64,000 bases of DNA from Pseudomonadales bacterium (GTDB lineage Bacteria; Pseudomonadota; Gammaproteobacteria; Pseudomonadales; Pseudohongiellaceae), in NCBI GenBank assembly GCA_022821865.1, contig JAJECW010000016.1, positions 39,395 through 103,394 on the forward strand, read 5' to 3'. Under the pieces are notes generated by a model that worked only from the letters and a program-made list of their open reading frames with translations, had not been told where the DNA came from and ran no database searches. A program made the translations under genes and the position numbers. Within the stretch, counting starts at the first letter, position 1. Each line of letters opens with the position of its first letter. Below are positions 17,969 to 29,560 of this stretch, in pieces.

Positions 17969-18485
17969 GCAGATGGTCCTCAAGCAGTTCAAGGTCCCGG
18001 TCCACCTGGCCTTTCAGATAGTTGTAGGCAAAGATGCCGGAGATGGCGCCCACCATTCCCGCCATGGTGGGAATCGTCGCCTTGGATACGCCGCCCGCCA
18101 TGGATTTGGCGTCGCCGCCGCCGGTGACCGCCATGACGAAGAAGACTTCGATCATGCCGGTTACCGTGCCGATCAGCCCGAGCAGCGGGCAGATCGTCAC
18201 CAGCACTTCGATGATCGGCAGGGTGCTGCGCACATCCAGGGAAATCCGGGAAATCATCATTTCCCGGATCCGGCGCGCCGCCCAGGAGTCGGTGTCCTGG
18301 CGGGCGTTCCATTCCGCCAGGGTGTTCTTGACGTTGCGCTTGTGGGTGGTATTGAGATACCAGACCCGCTCGAACACCAGGGACCATTTCAGGAACAGCA
18401 GTATGGCGATCACGTTGAGCACGGGACCGCCCCGCTGCATGAAGCTGCTGATGGCGTCCATGATGTCGAGCAAGAAAAAATACAT
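17955..18485 (-). CDS. exbB: ExbB2-type MotA/TolQ/ExbB proton channel
   Basis: Forms the proton channel that powers TonB. The 176-residue protein has a first membrane helix at about residues 22-40 (VLNVIAILLFLKWSLVFE), a cytoplasmic region, and two C-terminal helices: PIIEVLVTICPLLGLIGTVTGM with the conserved GLIGTVTGMI motif, and TIPTMAGMVGAISGIFAYN. This is the compact ExbB2 form. The last codons (LPLSH) and the stop fall inside an 8-bp tandem repeat. It lies 37 nt downstream of the TtpC-like gene. Confidence 0.93.
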   Translation of the reverse strand: MYFFLLDIMDAISSFMQRGGPVLNVIAILLFLKWSLVFERVWYLNTTHKRNVKNTLAEWNARQDTDSWAARRIREMMISRISLDVRSTLPIIEVLVTICPLLGLIGTVTGMIEVFFVMAVTGGGDAKSMAGGVSKATIPTMAGMVGAISGIFAYNYLKGQVDRDLELLEDHLPLSH

Positions 18486-18522
18486 GTCAGGTCATCTCCC
18501 GCCGGATTCGGTCGGTCAACTC

Positions 18523-19917
18523 TCAGCCGGCGGCCCGGGCCTCGCGCTCGGCCTTCTGGGCGATCATGCCCGTGGCCTGCTGTTCGAGGATATGGGTGAT
18601 ATTGTCGGCGCGGCTCTTCACCACGGTGTGCATGAAGATCGTCGGAATGGCGACGACAATACCGAGCACCGTGGTCATCAGGGCCTGGGAGATACCGCCG
18701 GCCATGATGGTCGGGTCGCCGGCGCCGTAAACCGTGATCTGCTGGAACACCTGGATCATGCCGGTTACCGTGCCAAGCAGCCCGCCCAGCGGCGCGATGG
18801 TGGCGATCATCTTGATCAGGGTGAGCATGCTTTCCAGGGAAGGCGTTTCCTGCAGAATGGCCTCGCCGAGCTTGAGTTCGAGGGTTTCGGTGTCCACGTC
18901 GGGGTTGGATTCGCCCACGAGCAGCACCCTCCCCAGGGGATTCTTCTTGCTCAGGCGGTCGGCGCTGCGCAATTGCGCCCGCACCTTGAGCGACACCAGG
19001 GAAAGGATCAGCAGCCGCAGGAAGGCGATCAGGATGCCGACAATGCCCACGCCGATAATAATGAAACCGATGATGCCGGAATTGTTGCGCACCTGCTCTT
19101 CCACGGTGGGGAAGTTGACGAGATTGGCAAGCACCTGACCGCCCACGCCGCCGGTGGGATCGATGCCGACCCGGACAAAGCCATCGCTGGCGCTCTCCAG
19201 GGCCCTGGCCGAGGCCAGAGTGGCGGAATCGGGCTGGCGCGGCAGCACCTGGAGGTGGCCGATGTCGCCGGAATAGCGCAGATACTGGCCGTCGGACACC
19301 GCATTGAAGGCGCCGATGCGGGTCACCGACTGGCTGACGGTGTCGCCATTGGGCATGGCCACATCGCCATTGTAGGTAACGACCCGGGCGGATTCGGTCA
19401 ATTCCTGGTGCATGTAGAACCAGAAACGCTCCATTTCCTCGATTTCGAGCTGGGCGATGGTGCTGCCCGCCTTCTCGATGAAACCTTCCACGGCTTCCGA
19501 GCGGCCCTGGTACTGGGCGCTGACCAGGGAATTCTCGAACGTGCTGAGGAAATCGCCCGCCACGCCCTGCAAGGTGCCGAACAATTCGTTCAGGTCGCCC
19601 CGGCGGTCGCGGAGAACTTCGCGCTTGTCGGCGATGGTGATCTCGTTTTGTTCGAACTGGTCGCTCAGCTCGGTCTGCAGGGTTTCCTGCTCGACGATGC
19701 GGTTGTTGGTGGTATCGAGGATTTCTTCCTGACGGGCGGCGTTCTGTTCGAACTCATTCAGGCGCTGCCGGTATTCCTCGGATTCGGCTACCCGGTCCTC
19801 GGCCACGAGGTCGAGCAGTTCGGCCAGATTGCCGGCGGATTCCTGGGCCGCAAGCGGCGCGGCAAAGCCCAGCAGGACGCTGGAAACAAGTAGGGCTTTC
19901 AGATTTGAACGGTTCAC
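18523..19917 (-). CDS. ttpC: TtpC-like protein with N-terminal periplasmic coiled coil and MotA/TolQ/ExbB domain
   Basis: A 464-residue protein. A signal peptide (residues 1-22, KALLVSSVLLGFAAPLAAQ) precedes a coiled-coil periplasmic region of about 250 residues (QRLNEFEQNAARQEEILDT). A membrane helix follows near 282-305 (IGFIIIGVGIVGILIAFLRL), then the MotA/TolQ/ExbB domain with APLGGLLGTVTGMIQVF and MAGGISQALMTTVLGIVVAIPTIF. This architecture matches Vibrio TtpC, which is required for TonB2 function. I use a GTG start at 19917, which overlaps the DUF3450 gene stop in GTGA, so the pair is coupled. Confidence 0.9.
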   Translation of the reverse strand: MNRSNLKALLVSSVLLGFAAPLAAQESAGNLAELLDLVAEDRVAESEEYRQRLNEFEQNAARQEEILDTTNNRIVEQETLQTELSDQFEQNEITIADKREVLRDRRGDLNELFGTLQGVAGDFLSTFENSLVSAQYQGRSEAVEGFIEKAGSTIAQLEIEEMERFWFYMHQELTESARVVTYNGDVAMPNGDTVSQSVTRIGAFNAVSDGQYLRYSGDIGHLQVLPRQPDSATLASARALESASDGFVRVGIDPTGGVGGQVLANLVNFPTVEEQVRNNSGIIGFIIIGVGIVGILIAFLRLLILSLVSLKVRAQLRSADRLSKKNPLGRVLLVGESNPDVDTETLELKLGEAILQETPSLESMLTLIKMIATIAPLGGLLGTVTGMIQVFQQITVYGAGDPTIMAGGISQALMTTVLGIVVAIPTIFMHTVVKSRADNITHILEQQATGMIAQKAEREARAAG

Positions 19918-20741
19918 TGTGCAATCTCCGGAGCCAGTACAGGCAAATCGATGACTCTTGGGGCGTCTAGCTGGGCGGCGACGCGGATGGCGTTCTGCAC
20001 CGCGGTGCGGTACTCGCCCGGCGGCAATTCCACCCACTCCCTGCCGCGGTTGTCCCAGGCGCGGGTTTCCTGGCGGTCGGTGGTCTGGTGGATCAGCGCC
20101 ACCCGGCCGATGCGAACAATGCTGACATCCCGGGCCACGCCTTCGATCTCGATGGTGTCGTCATAGGTTTCGATGGTGCGGCCGTAGGCGGTCTCGTTCT
20201 GGTACATCACCAGCACCTGGCGGAACTTCTCGGCGATGGACACATCGGGATTGTCGATGGCGTTGCGGGCGAACTCGACCCTCGCCCGCCTTTCCTCAAG
20301 CTTGAAGGGATAGTCCAGTTCGATGAATTCCTCTATTGCCGCCAGCATCTTTTCCATCAACAGGGGAATATTGCGGGTCACCTCTTCCACCGAGGCGATG
20401 GATTCGTCGAGGGTGGCGATATTGTCTTCCTGGATGGAAATCGACTTGCGGAATCCGGCATTGAGAACCAGCAGGGATTCCAGGGCGTCATTGGCGCGCT
20501 TGAATTCCTCGAAGGTGGAACTGGCCGAATCCGCCAGCCGGGTCAGTTCCTGTTGAACCTCCGCCGACTCGCGGTACTTTTCGCCAATGGCGCTCATCGC
20601 CCGATCCAGCACGCTGCTGTCCACGAGAATCCCGGGTTCCGGGGCATTCTGGGCCGGCGCGGCTTCCTGGGCCAGGGTCGGTCCGGCGAAAACCACGAGC
20701 AGCAGCGCAATCGAGACCTTACCGATATTGCGAATATTCAT
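19914..20741 (-). CDS. DUF3450 periplasmic protein of the TonB2 operon
   Basis: A 275-residue exported protein and the first gene of the operon. The signal peptide is residues 1-25 (MNIRNIGKVSIALLLVVFAG, cleavage after TLAQ). The mature part is a predicted long coiled coil (AEVQQELTRLADSASSTFEEF) followed by a mixed domain with IETYDDTIEIEGVARDVSIVRIGRVAL. DUF3450 proteins are commonly encoded next to TtpC in marine gammaproteobacteria, and their exact role is not established. ATG at 20741 has AGGA 6 nt upstream. A 348-bp gap lies before it. Confidence 0.88.
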   Translation of the reverse strand: MNIRNIGKVSIALLLVVFAGPTLAQEAAPAQNAPEPGILVDSSVLDRAMSAIGEKYRESAEVQQELTRLADSASSTFEEFKRANDALESLLVLNAGFRKSISIQEDNIATLDESIASVEEVTRNIPLLMEKMLAAIEEFIELDYPFKLEERRARVEFARNAIDNPDVSIAEKFRQVLVMYQNETAYGRTIETYDDTIEIEGVARDVSIVRIGRVALIHQTTDRQETRAWDNRGREWVELPPGEYRTAVQNAIRVAAQLDAPRVIDLPVLAPEIAQ

Positions 20742-21089
20742 GTGCCATCCTAATCGTTCGTCAAAGACCAAGTCCGGGCATGCCTGGCATTTTCAGCCGG
20801 TTGTGCCTGGACAGTGAATTCAGTTCGGCGAGTTCCAGACATCTGGCCGCCAGGCTCTTTTTTCTCGCTTTTTTCCAGCTTCTGGCCGATTGCGCCCAAG
20901 CCTAACACAAGTTCTCAAGAGTGTTGAACCCCTTTTTTTGGCTGGCGGCAACTCCCATTTCCACATCGCCCCCCACTGTCATTCCGCGCGTAGCGAAGCG
21001 GAGTCGCGGAATCCCTGACGGCGGCCTTTCACGGAGATTCCGCGACTGCGCGCAGAATGACGTAAAAGTGACGCCGGAGCCGGATTTGC
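20742..21089. other. Geneless gap between the TonB2 operon and sucD
   Basis: 348 bp with no credible gene. It holds the leader and promoter region of the TonB2 operon near 20742-20950 (I found no convincing -35/-10 pair and no clear Fur box), two pyrimidine-rich tracts (20858-20878), and a REP doublet at 20978-21063 that probably also ends the suc transcript. Confidence 0.6.
20978..21063. repeat. REP-type palindromic doublet, copy 2
   Basis: Unit one (20978-21012) starts GTCATTCCGCGCG and ends GTCGCGGAATC; unit two (21033-21063) is its approximate reverse complement, GAGATTCCGCGACTGCGCGC... The pair folds into one long hairpin 27 nt past the sucD stop. This is the REPIN/BIME arrangement. Confidence 0.78.
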
Positions 21090-21986
21090 TTATTTACCAC
21101 CAGTAAGAGCGGATTTCCACCCCGTGGCCCGAGATAATCCCGCGCCGATTTCGGCAAGGCTGCGAACCGTGTGGACGCCGGCGGCCTCCAGCGCCGCGAA
21201 CTTCTCGGCGGCGGTGCCCTTGCCGCCGGCGATAATCGCCCCCGCGTGACCCATGCGCTTGCCCGGCGGCGCCGTGACGCCGGCGATATAGGCCACCACC
21301 GGCTTGCTAACCTTTTCCGCAATGAATGCCGCGGCTTCCTCCTCGGCGCTGCCACCGATTTCGCCGATCATGACGATGGCCCCGGTGGCCGGGTCTTCTT
21401 CAAACAGCGCGAGAATATCGACGAAACTCGAGCCTGGAATCGGGTCGCCACCGATACCGACGCAGGAGGACTGGCCAAAGCCGTGATCCGTGGTCTGCCG
21501 CACCGCCTCGTAAGTGAGGGTGCCGGAGCGGGAAACAATGCCCACCTTGCCCGGCAGATGGATGTCGCCGGGCATGATGCCAATCTTGCTTTCCCCCGGA
21601 GTGATCACGCCGGGACAGTTGGGGCCGATGAGGCGGACGCCGGCGGCGTCGCAGCTCGCCTTGGCGAGAAGCATGTCGAGGGTGGGAATGCCTTCGGTGA
21701 TGCAGACCACAAGGCGGACGCCGGCGGCGACGGCTTCCAGAATCGAATCGAGACAGAATGGGGCGGGTACATAAATGGATGTCGCATCCGCGCCGGTTTG
21801 TTCGACGGCTTCGCGAACCGTATCGAACACCGGCACGCCAAGATGCGTCTGGCCGCCCTTGCCCGGCGTGACGCCGCCCACAATCCGGGTCCCGTAGGCA
21901 ATCGCCTGTTCGGTATGGAAACTGCCCTGGGAACCGGTGATTCCCTGGCAGATGACCCGGGTTTCGGCGTTGACAAGGATGCTCAT
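21090..21986 (-). CDS. sucD: Succinyl-CoA synthetase alpha subunit
   Basis: Makes succinate and ATP or GTP from succinyl-CoA together with SucC. The 298-residue protein has a CoA-binding Rossmann fold first ([19 protein letters not shown]), then [12 protein letters not shown], and [11 protein letters not shown], where the His is phosphorylated during catalysis. The start overlaps the sucC stop by 4 nt (ATGA). It is the last gene of the sdh-suc operon; a REP hairpin follows. Confidence 0.96.
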   Translation of the reverse strand: MSILVNAETRVICQGITGSQGSFHTEQAIAYGTRIVGGVTPGKGGQTHLGVPVFDTVREAVEQTGADATSIYVPAPFCLDSILEAVAAGVRLVVCITEGIPTLDMLLAKASCDAAGVRLIGPNCPGVITPGESKIGIMPGDIHLPGKVGIVSRSGTLTYEAVRQTTDHGFGQSSCVGIGGDPIPGSSFVDILALFEEDPATGAIVMIGEIGGSAEEEAAAFIAEKVSKPVVAYIAGVTAPPGKRMGHAGAIIAGGKGTAAEKFAALEAAGVHTVRSLAEIGAGLSRATGWKSALTGGK

Positions 21987-23152
21987 TGCGCCCCTCCCGC
22001 CGCCGCCACGACTTTTTGCGCGGCGTCTTCAAGGCTGCTGGCGGCGATGATGCTGAGCCCGCTGGCGGCGAGCCGCTGCCGTCCCCCGGCGGCGCTGTTG
22101 CCTTCGAGGCGCACCACCACGGGCTGGGTCACCCCCACTTCCCGCACCGCCTGGATGATGCCATCGGCGATCAGGTCGCAGCGCACGATGCCGCCAAAGA
22201 TATTGACGAGCACCGCGCGAACCTTGTCATCGGAAAGTATGATCTTGAATGCCTCGGCCACCCGCTCGGCGGTGGCGCTGCCGCCCACGTCGAGGAAATT
22301 GGCGGGGCTGCCGCCGTGCAACTGGACGATATCCATGGTGCCCATGGCGAGCCCGGCGCCGTTGACCATGCAGCCGATATCGCCGTCGAGGGCCACATAG
22401 CTGAGTTGCCATTGGGCAGCCCGGGCTTCGCGCTCGTCGTCCTGGCTGGGGTCGTGCATTTCCCGGATGCGGGGCTGGCGGTAAAGGGCATTGCCGTCGA
22501 TATTGATCTTGCCGTCGAGGCAATTCAATTCGCCCTGGCGGGTGATCACCAGTGGATTGATTTCGAGCAGGGAGAGATCGAGATCCTGAAACAGTCTGGC
22601 CAGGCCGAGAAAGATTTCGGTGAACTGCCTGATCTGCTTGCCGGTCAGCCCGAGCCGGAAAGCGAGTTCCCGGCCCTGGAAAGCCCGGGGGCCGGCGAGC
22701 GGGTCTATGCTGGCGCGGAGGATCTTTTCCGGGTGTTCCCGGGCCACCTTTTCGATATCGACGCCGCCCTCGGTGGAAGCCATGAACACGATGCAGCGCG
22801 AGGCACGGTCGATCACCGAGCCGAGATACAGTTCGCTTTCGATATCGACACATTCCTCGATCAGAATCTTGTGGACAGGCTGGCCTTCCGCGTCGGTCTG
22901 GTAGGTAACCAGATTGCGGCCAAGCCAGTGCCGCGCATATTCCTCGGCCTCGGCCGCGCTCCGCACGAGTTTGACCCCGCCCGCCTTGCCGCGGCCGCCG
23001 GCGTGCACCTGGGCCTTGACCACCCAGCGCCCGCCGCCGAGTTGCGCCGTGGCGGCCGCGGCATCCGCGGCGGTATTCACGGTCATCGACCGCGACACCG
23101 GCAGGCCGTATTCGGCAAACCACTGCTTGGCCTGGTATTCGTGGAGATTCAT
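21983..23152 (-). CDS. sucC: Succinyl-CoA synthetase beta subunit
   Basis: ATP-grasp partner of SucD that carries the nucleotide site. The 389-residue protein starts [18 protein letters not shown], the family signature, and has [17 protein letters not shown] near residue 46. [25 protein letters not shown] is the Mg-ATP segment, and [18 protein letters not shown] follows. The upstream in-frame extension has no homology and is not used. Gap to lpdA 47 nt, 4-nt overlap with sucD. Confidence 0.96.
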   Translation of the reverse strand: MNLHEYQAKQWFAEYGLPVSRSMTVNTAADAAAATAQLGGGRWVVKAQVHAGGRGKAGGVKLVRSAAEAEEYARHWLGRNLVTYQTDAEGQPVHKILIEECVDIESELYLGSVIDRASRCIVFMASTEGGVDIEKVAREHPEKILRASIDPLAGPRAFQGRELAFRLGLTGKQIRQFTEIFLGLARLFQDLDLSLLEINPLVITRQGELNCLDGKINIDGNALYRQPRIREMHDPSQDDEREARAAQWQLSYVALDGDIGCMVNGAGLAMGTMDIVQLHGGSPANFLDVGGSATAERVAEAFKIILSDDKVRAVLVNIFGGIVRCDLIADGIIQAVREVGVTQPVVVRLEGNSAAGGRQRLAASGLSIIAASSLEDAAQKVVAAAGGAQ

Positions 23153-23199
23153 GGATGCTTTCCTTGTATGGAACTGCCCGCCGGACAAGCCGCAAACGG

Positions 23200-24669
<1,470 letters not shown>

Positions 24670-25923
24670 TCAGATTTCCAGCACGAGCCGCACCGGATCT
24701 TCCAGCAGATCCTTGATGGCCACGAGAAATTGCACCGCTTCCTTGCCATCGATCAGGCGATGATCGTAGGAGAGCGCAAGATACATCATCGGCAGGATCC
24801 TCACTTCCCCAGCCACCGCCATGGGGCGCTCCTGAATCTTGTGCATGCCGAGAATCGCGGTCTGGGGCGGATTGAGAATCGGGGTGGAAAGCAGGGAGCC
24901 GAAAATGCCGCCATTGGAAATGGTGAAGGTGCCGCCCGCAAGTTCCTCGATGGCGAGCTTGCCGTCCCGGGCCTTTTCGCCGAATGCGAGAATTTCCTTC
25001 TCGATGCGGGCAAAGCCCATGTTGTCGGCGTCGCGCAGCACCGGCACCACAAGACCCCGGGGCGAGGAAACCGCGACGCCGATGTCCTGATAGCCGTGGT
25101 AGACGATGTCGTTGCCGTCGATGGAGGCGTTTACCGCGGGAAAACGCTTCAAGGCCTCGATGGAGGCCCGCACGAAGAAGGACATGTAGCCGAGCCGGAC
25201 GCCATCGTGGGTTTCCTGGAAGCGTTGCTGGTGGCGCTTGCGGAGTGTCATGACCGGCTGCATGTTGACCTCATTGAAGGTGGTCAGCATGGCGGTTGTG
25301 GTGGTGGCTTCAAGCAGGCGCTGGGCGACCCGGGCCCGCAACCGGCTCATGGGAACCCGTTCTTCCTTGCGGCTTTCCATGGATTGCAGGTTTCCGCCGG
25401 CGGCTTGCCGCGTGGGCCTGGAAACGACAGCCGCGGCGGGCGCGGGTTCCGCCGGAGGAAGTTCCGCTTCGGCTGCGCCGGCGGCGATCTTGTCGAGCAC
25501 GTCCTGGCGGGTAATGCGGCCGCCCTTGCCGCTGCCGCTGATTTCGTCCGCCGCCATGCCGTGCTCTTCCATCAGGCGGCGAACCGCGGGGCCTGCTGCC
25601 GCCGGCGGCGCAGCCGGCCGTTCGGGCGTTGCGGCTTCGCTGGTTTCCGATTCCGTTGCGAGGGGCTGCGAGCCATCGCCGGCGGCCCGGGGTTCCAGCC
25701 TGCCGATGGCTTCATTGCTGATGATGGTCTCGCCGGCCTGCTTGTAGATTTCCTTGAGCACGCCATCGGCGGGCGCCACCACCTCGATTACCACCTTGTC
25801 GGTTTCGATATCCACCAGGGCTTCGTCGCGCTGCACGCTTTCGCCGGCTTTCCGGCGCCAGGCGGTAATCGTGCCGTCAGGCACCGATTCCGGCAGGGTG
25901 GGGGCCTTCAGTTCAATGGTCAT
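24670..25923 (-). CDS. sucB: Dihydrolipoyllysine-residue succinyltransferase (E2 of 2-OGDH)
   Basis: E2 core enzyme that transfers succinyl to CoA. The 417-residue protein has an N-terminal lipoyl domain with the attachment motif ETDKVVIEV (Lys near residue 43), an Ala/Pro-rich linker, a peripheral-subunit binding domain ([21 protein letters not shown] region) and the catalytic domain ending with the HxxxD motif [16 protein letters not shown] at 25923 gives [13 protein letters not shown], the standard start, and overlaps the sucA stop (ATGA). Confidence 0.96.
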   Translation of the reverse strand: MTIELKAPTLPESVPDGTITAWRRKAGESVQRDEALVDIETDKVVIEVVAPADGVLKEIYKQAGETIISNEAIGRLEPRAAGDGSQPLATESETSEAATPERPAAPPAAAGPAVRRLMEEHGMAADEISGSGKGGRITRQDVLDKIAAGAAEAELPPAEPAPAAAVVSRPTRQAAGGNLQSMESRKEERVPMSRLRARVAQRLLEATTTTAMLTTFNEVNMQPVMTLRKRHQQRFQETHDGVRLGYMSFFVRASIEALKRFPAVNASIDGNDIVYHGYQDIGVAVSSPRGLVVPVLRDADNMGFARIEKEILAFGEKARDGKLAIEELAGGTFTISNGGIFGSLLSTPILNPPQTAILGMHKIQERPMAVAGEVRILPMMYLALSYDHRLIDGKEAVQFLVAIKDLLEDPVRLVLEI

Positions 25924-28811
25924 TTCTGCTTTCTTCCGGATTTGCCCGATTTGGCCGTCCCGCCCTTGCTTGATGATTGTTTCAGTTCCAGGGCTTCGCG
26001 GAGAAAATCCTCCTGCTGCCGCAAATGCAGGGCCAGATAGCCGGCGGAGGCCGCGGCGGAAGGCTCCCTGCCCGCGTATCCCAGCCAGATTTCCGGATAC
26101 AGGGCGGTGATGTCCCGGCGCATGTGATGCTGGCTGGCGTACCAGGCGCCCTGGTTCATGGGCTCTTCCTGGCACCAGATGATGGATTCCACATTGCGGT
26201 AACGGCGGATGCAGCGCTTGAAGTCTTCGTGTGGAAAAGGGTACAGCTGTTCCAGCCGGATAATGGCGATATCTTCAATGCCCCGGGCCCGGCGCATCTC
26301 GTCGAGGTCGTAGTACACCTTGCCGCTGCAGAGCACGAGCTTGCGGACGGTCTTGGGAGCGGGTTTCGCGGGATCGTCGAGCACCACCTGGAATGTGCCG
26401 CCGGCGAGTTCCTCAAGACTGCTGGCGCATTCGCGCCGGCGCAGCAGGCTCTTGGGCGACATCACCACCAGCGGCTTGCGCAGGGGGCACAGCACCTGCT
26501 TGCGCAGCATGTGGAAAACCTGGGCCGAGTTGGTGGGCAGGCAAACCTGGATATTGTGCTCGGCGCACAGTTGCAGGAAACGTTCGAGCCGGGCGGAGGA
26601 ATGTTCCGGCCCCTGCCCTTCATAGCCGTGCGGCAGCAGCATGGTCAGCCCGCACAGCCGCTGCCACTTGTGCTCGCCGCTGGTGATGAACTGGTCGATC
26701 ACCACCTGGGCGGAGTTGGCGAAATCGCCGAACTGGGCTTCCCAAATCACCAGGGCGTTGGGGGTGGTGGTGGCGTAGCCGTACTCGAAAGCGAGCACCG
26801 CCTCTTCCGAAAGCAGGGAATCGTAAATCGTGAATGAGCCCTGGTCCTTGGCCAATTGCTGCAGCGGCACATGCCCGGCCCCGCTTTGCTGGTCGAAGAG
26901 CACCGCGTGGCGGTGGGCGAAGGTGCCCCGGGCGCAGTCCTGGCCGGTAATCCGCACCTTGTTGCCGCTGACCAGGATGCTGGCGTAGGCCAGGGATTCC
27001 GCGAATCCCCAGTCCAGGGGAATCTCGCCTTCCGCCATGCGCCGGCGGTCTTCCATCAATTTCGCCACCTGGCGGTGCAACTGGAATCCTTCGGGAACCG
27101 CGGCGAGCTTGCGCGCCAGGCCCTGAAGATTCCGCAAGGGCATTGAAGTCTGGTAGTGGGGGCTCCAGTCGTGGCCGAGATAGGGGCTCCAGTCGACGAA
27201 CAATTCCACCGAAGGCTCCTTGACCAGGCTCTTGACCACATGTTCGCCGGTGTCGAGGGCGGCGCGGTAGCTGCTTTCCTGCTCCCGGGAATCGGCGGGA
27301 GAGACCACATCCTCCCGGGCCAGACGCTCGGCGTACAGGGTTCTGGCGGTCTTGTGGCGGCGGATGGCCTGATACATGTGGGGCTGGGTTATGGCGGGCT
27401 CGTCGGTTTCGTTGTGGCCCTTGCGGCGGTAGCAGACGAGATCGATGACCACGTCCTTCTTGAACTGGTAGCGGTAGTCGAGGGCGAGCCGGGTGACGAA
27501 CAGCACCGCTTCCGGGTCGTCGGCGTTGACGTGGAAAATCGGCGCCTGGACCATTTTGGCCACATCGGTGCAATACTCGGTGGAGCGGGCGTCGTCCTGG
27601 CGGCTGGTGGTGAAGCCGATCTGGTTATTGATGATGACGTGCAGGGTGCCGCCGGTATGAAAGGCCCGGGTGCGGGACATCTGGAAGGTTTCCATCACCA
27701 CCCCCTGCCCGGCGAAGGCGGCGTCGCCATGAACGATCACCGGCAGCACAAGGTCTCCCTGGCGGTCTTCCCGGCGCGACTGCCTGGCCCGCACCGAACC
27801 TTCCACCACCGGGGCGACGATTTCGAGATGGGAGGGATTGAACACCAGCGCCATATGCACTTCGCCGCCGGGGGTCATGATGTTGGAGGAAAATCCCTGG
27901 TGGTATTTCACGTCGCCGGAACTGCTGTACACCGCCTTGCCCTCGAATTCGTCGAACAGGTCCGAGGGATTCTTGCCCAGCAGATTGACGAGCACATTGA
28001 GCCGGCCGCGGTGGGCCATGCCGAGCACGACTTCCCGGGAGCCCCTGGCGCCGGCGCGCTGGACGACTTCGTCGAGCAGCGGAATCAGGCATTCGCCGCC
28101 TTCGAGCCCAAAGCGCTTGGTGCCGGGGTATTTGCCGTCGAGATGTTTTTCCAGGCCCTCGGCGGCGGTCAGCCGTTCGAGAAGATGTTTCTTGTCTTCA
28201 TTGCTGAAACGGAGATAGCCGTCATTGCATTCGACTTCCTGCTCAATCCACTGTTTTTCCGCCAGATTGACGATGTGCATGTACTCGTAGCCGATGGAGC
28301 CGCAGTAGATGCGCTCGAGCGTGTCGATCAGGCTTCGCAGGCTGTCCCTGGGCTTGCTGATGAACAGTGTGCCGGTCTGGAAGATGGTGGAGTAGTCGAT
28401 GGGCGACAGGTCGTGGAATTCGATTTCGAGGTCGGGCACGCGCTGGCGGGGCATGAGCCCGAGCGGGTCGAGCGCCGCTTTCTGATGGCCGCGTTCCCGG
28501 TAGCAGCTGATCAGCTCGAGCACCTGGACCTGTTTCTGCTCATGCTCGGAATTGACGACGGCATCATTGCTCAGCACCTGGGCGTAGCGGCTGACCTTGC
28601 CGAGCTTGCGAAAATCCTCGCGGATGCGCAGATGGGAAACTTCCGCTGCGCCGCCGTTGCCTGCCGGCAACTCGTCGAAAAACCTGCGCCATTCCGGGGG
28701 CACCGAGGCGGGATTGGCGAGCCAGCTTTCGTACAGGCCATCGACATACTCGGCGTTGGGCCCGGACAGATGGCCCGTGCTCCAGAGCGTTTCCATGTCG
28801 TTTTGCCGCAT
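25920..28811 (-). CDS. sucA: 2-oxoglutarate dehydrogenase E1
   Basis: Thiamine-diphosphate enzyme that decarboxylates 2-oxoglutarate. The 963-residue protein has the E1o N-terminal segment ([30 protein letters not shown] across residues 1-30), the [11 protein letters not shown] motif, ThDP-binding [32 protein letters not shown] and [20 protein letters not shown] prefer the ATG at 28811; the Met five codons downstream is possible since neither has a strong ribosome site. It follows sdhB by 26 nt. Confidence 0.96.
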   Translation of the reverse strand: MRQNDMETLWSTGHLSGPNAEYVDGLYESWLANPASVPPEWRRFFDELPAGNGGAAEVSHLRIREDFRKLGKVSRYAQVLSNDAVVNSEHEQKQVQVLELISCYRERGHQKAALDPLGLMPRQRVPDLEIEFHDLSPIDYSTIFQTGTLFISKPRDSLRSLIDTLERIYCGSIGYEYMHIVNLAEKQWIEQEVECNDGYLRFSNEDKKHLLERLTAAEGLEKHLDGKYPGTKRFGLEGGECLIPLLDEVVQRAGARGSREVVLGMAHRGRLNVLVNLLGKNPSDLFDEFEGKAVYSSSGDVKYHQGFSSNIMTPGGEVHMALVFNPSHLEIVAPVVEGSVRARQSRREDRQGDLVLPVIVHGDAAFAGQGVVMETFQMSRTRAFHTGGTLHVIINNQIGFTTSRQDDARSTEYCTDVAKMVQAPIFHVNADDPEAVLFVTRLALDYRYQFKKDVVIDLVCYRRKGHNETDEPAITQPHMYQAIRRHKTARTLYAERLAREDVVSPADSREQESSYRAALDTGEHVVKSLVKEPSVELFVDWSPYLGHDWSPHYQTSMPLRNLQGLARKLAAVPEGFQLHRQVAKLMEDRRRMAEGEIPLDWGFAESLAYASILVSGNKVRITGQDCARGTFAHRHAVLFDQQSGAGHVPLQQLAKDQGSFTIYDSLLSEEAVLAFEYGYATTTPNALVIWEAQFGDFANSAQVVIDQFITSGEHKWQRLCGLTMLLPHGYEGQGPEHSSARLERFLQLCAEHNIQVCLPTNSAQVFHMLRKQVLCPLRKPLVVMSPKSLLRRRECASSLEELAGGTFQVVLDDPAKPAPKTVRKLVLCSGKVYYDLDEMRRARGIEDIAIIRLEQLYPFPHEDFKRCIRRYRNVESIIWCQEEPMNQGAWYASQHHMRRDITALYPEIWLGYAGREPSAAASAGYLALHLRQQEDFLREALELKQSSSKGGTAKSGKSGRKQK

Positions 28812-28837
28812 GGTTGGGAGTCCGGCGCCTTGCGGCT

Positions 28838-29554
28838 TCAGGTGCCCTGCTCGACAAGCATGTTGCGAATCTTGCCGATGGCGCGGGTGGGATTGAGCCC
28901 CTTGGGGCAGACCGAGACGCAGTTCATGATGCCCCGGCAGCGGAATACGCTGAACGGGTCGTCGAGTTCGGCGAGGCGCTCGGTGGTGGCCGCATCCCGG
29001 CTGTCGGCAAGAAAGCGGTAGGATTGCAACAGCCCCGCGGGGCCGACGAACTTGTCCGGATTCCACCAGAACGATGGACAACTCGTGGTGCAGCAGGCGC
29101 AGAGAATGCACTCGTAGAGCCCATCGAGCTTTGCCCGCTCTTCCGGGGATTGCAGGCGCTCGATGGCCGGCGGCGGCTCGTCATTGATCAGCCAGGGCTT
29201 GATCTTTTCGAACTGCTCGTAGAATTGTGACAGGTCCACCACCAGGTCGCGGACCACCGGCAATCCCGGCAGCGGCCGCAGCACGAGCTTGCGGGCGGGG
29301 CCGGCGGCTTTGGACAGCGGCGTGATGCAGGCAAGTCCGTTGACGCCATTGATGTTCATTCCGTCGGAGCCGCAGACACCTTCCCGGCACGAGCGCCGGT
29401 AGGTGATCGACGGGTCCTTCGCCTTGGCGAGTTCAAGCACGTCGAGGACCATGAGGTCGCGGTCCCCGGGCACGTCCACTTCAAGGCTCTGCATCCGGGG
29501 CTTGCTGTCCAGCTCCGGGTTGTAACGATAGATGCTGACTAGGACCTGGCTCAT
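28838..29554 (-). CDS. sdhB: Succinate dehydrogenase iron-sulfur subunit
   Basis: Passes electrons from SdhA to the quinone through three Fe-S clusters. The 238-residue protein has the [2Fe-2S] motif SCREGVCGSDGMNING...C (about residues 55-75) and the [4Fe-4S]/[3Fe-4S] ferredoxin motifs CILCACCTTSCPS (about residues 149-161) and CVSVCPKGLNP. It lies on the cytoplasmic face of the inner membrane. The gene starts 6 nt after sdhA. Its clusters depend on the isc operon at 51-56 kb. Confidence 0.97.
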   Translation of the reverse strand: MSQVLVSIYRYNPELDSKPRMQSLEVDVPGDRDLMVLDVLELAKAKDPSITYRRSCREGVCGSDGMNINGVNGLACITPLSKAAGPARKLVLRPLPGLPVVRDLVVDLSQFYEQFEKIKPWLINDEPPPAIERLQSPEERAKLDGLYECILCACCTTSCPSFWWNPDKFVGPAGLLQSYRFLADSRDAATTERLAELDDPFSVFRCRGIMNCVSVCPKGLNPTRAIGKIRNMLVEQGT

Positions 29555-29560
29555 CCTGGT

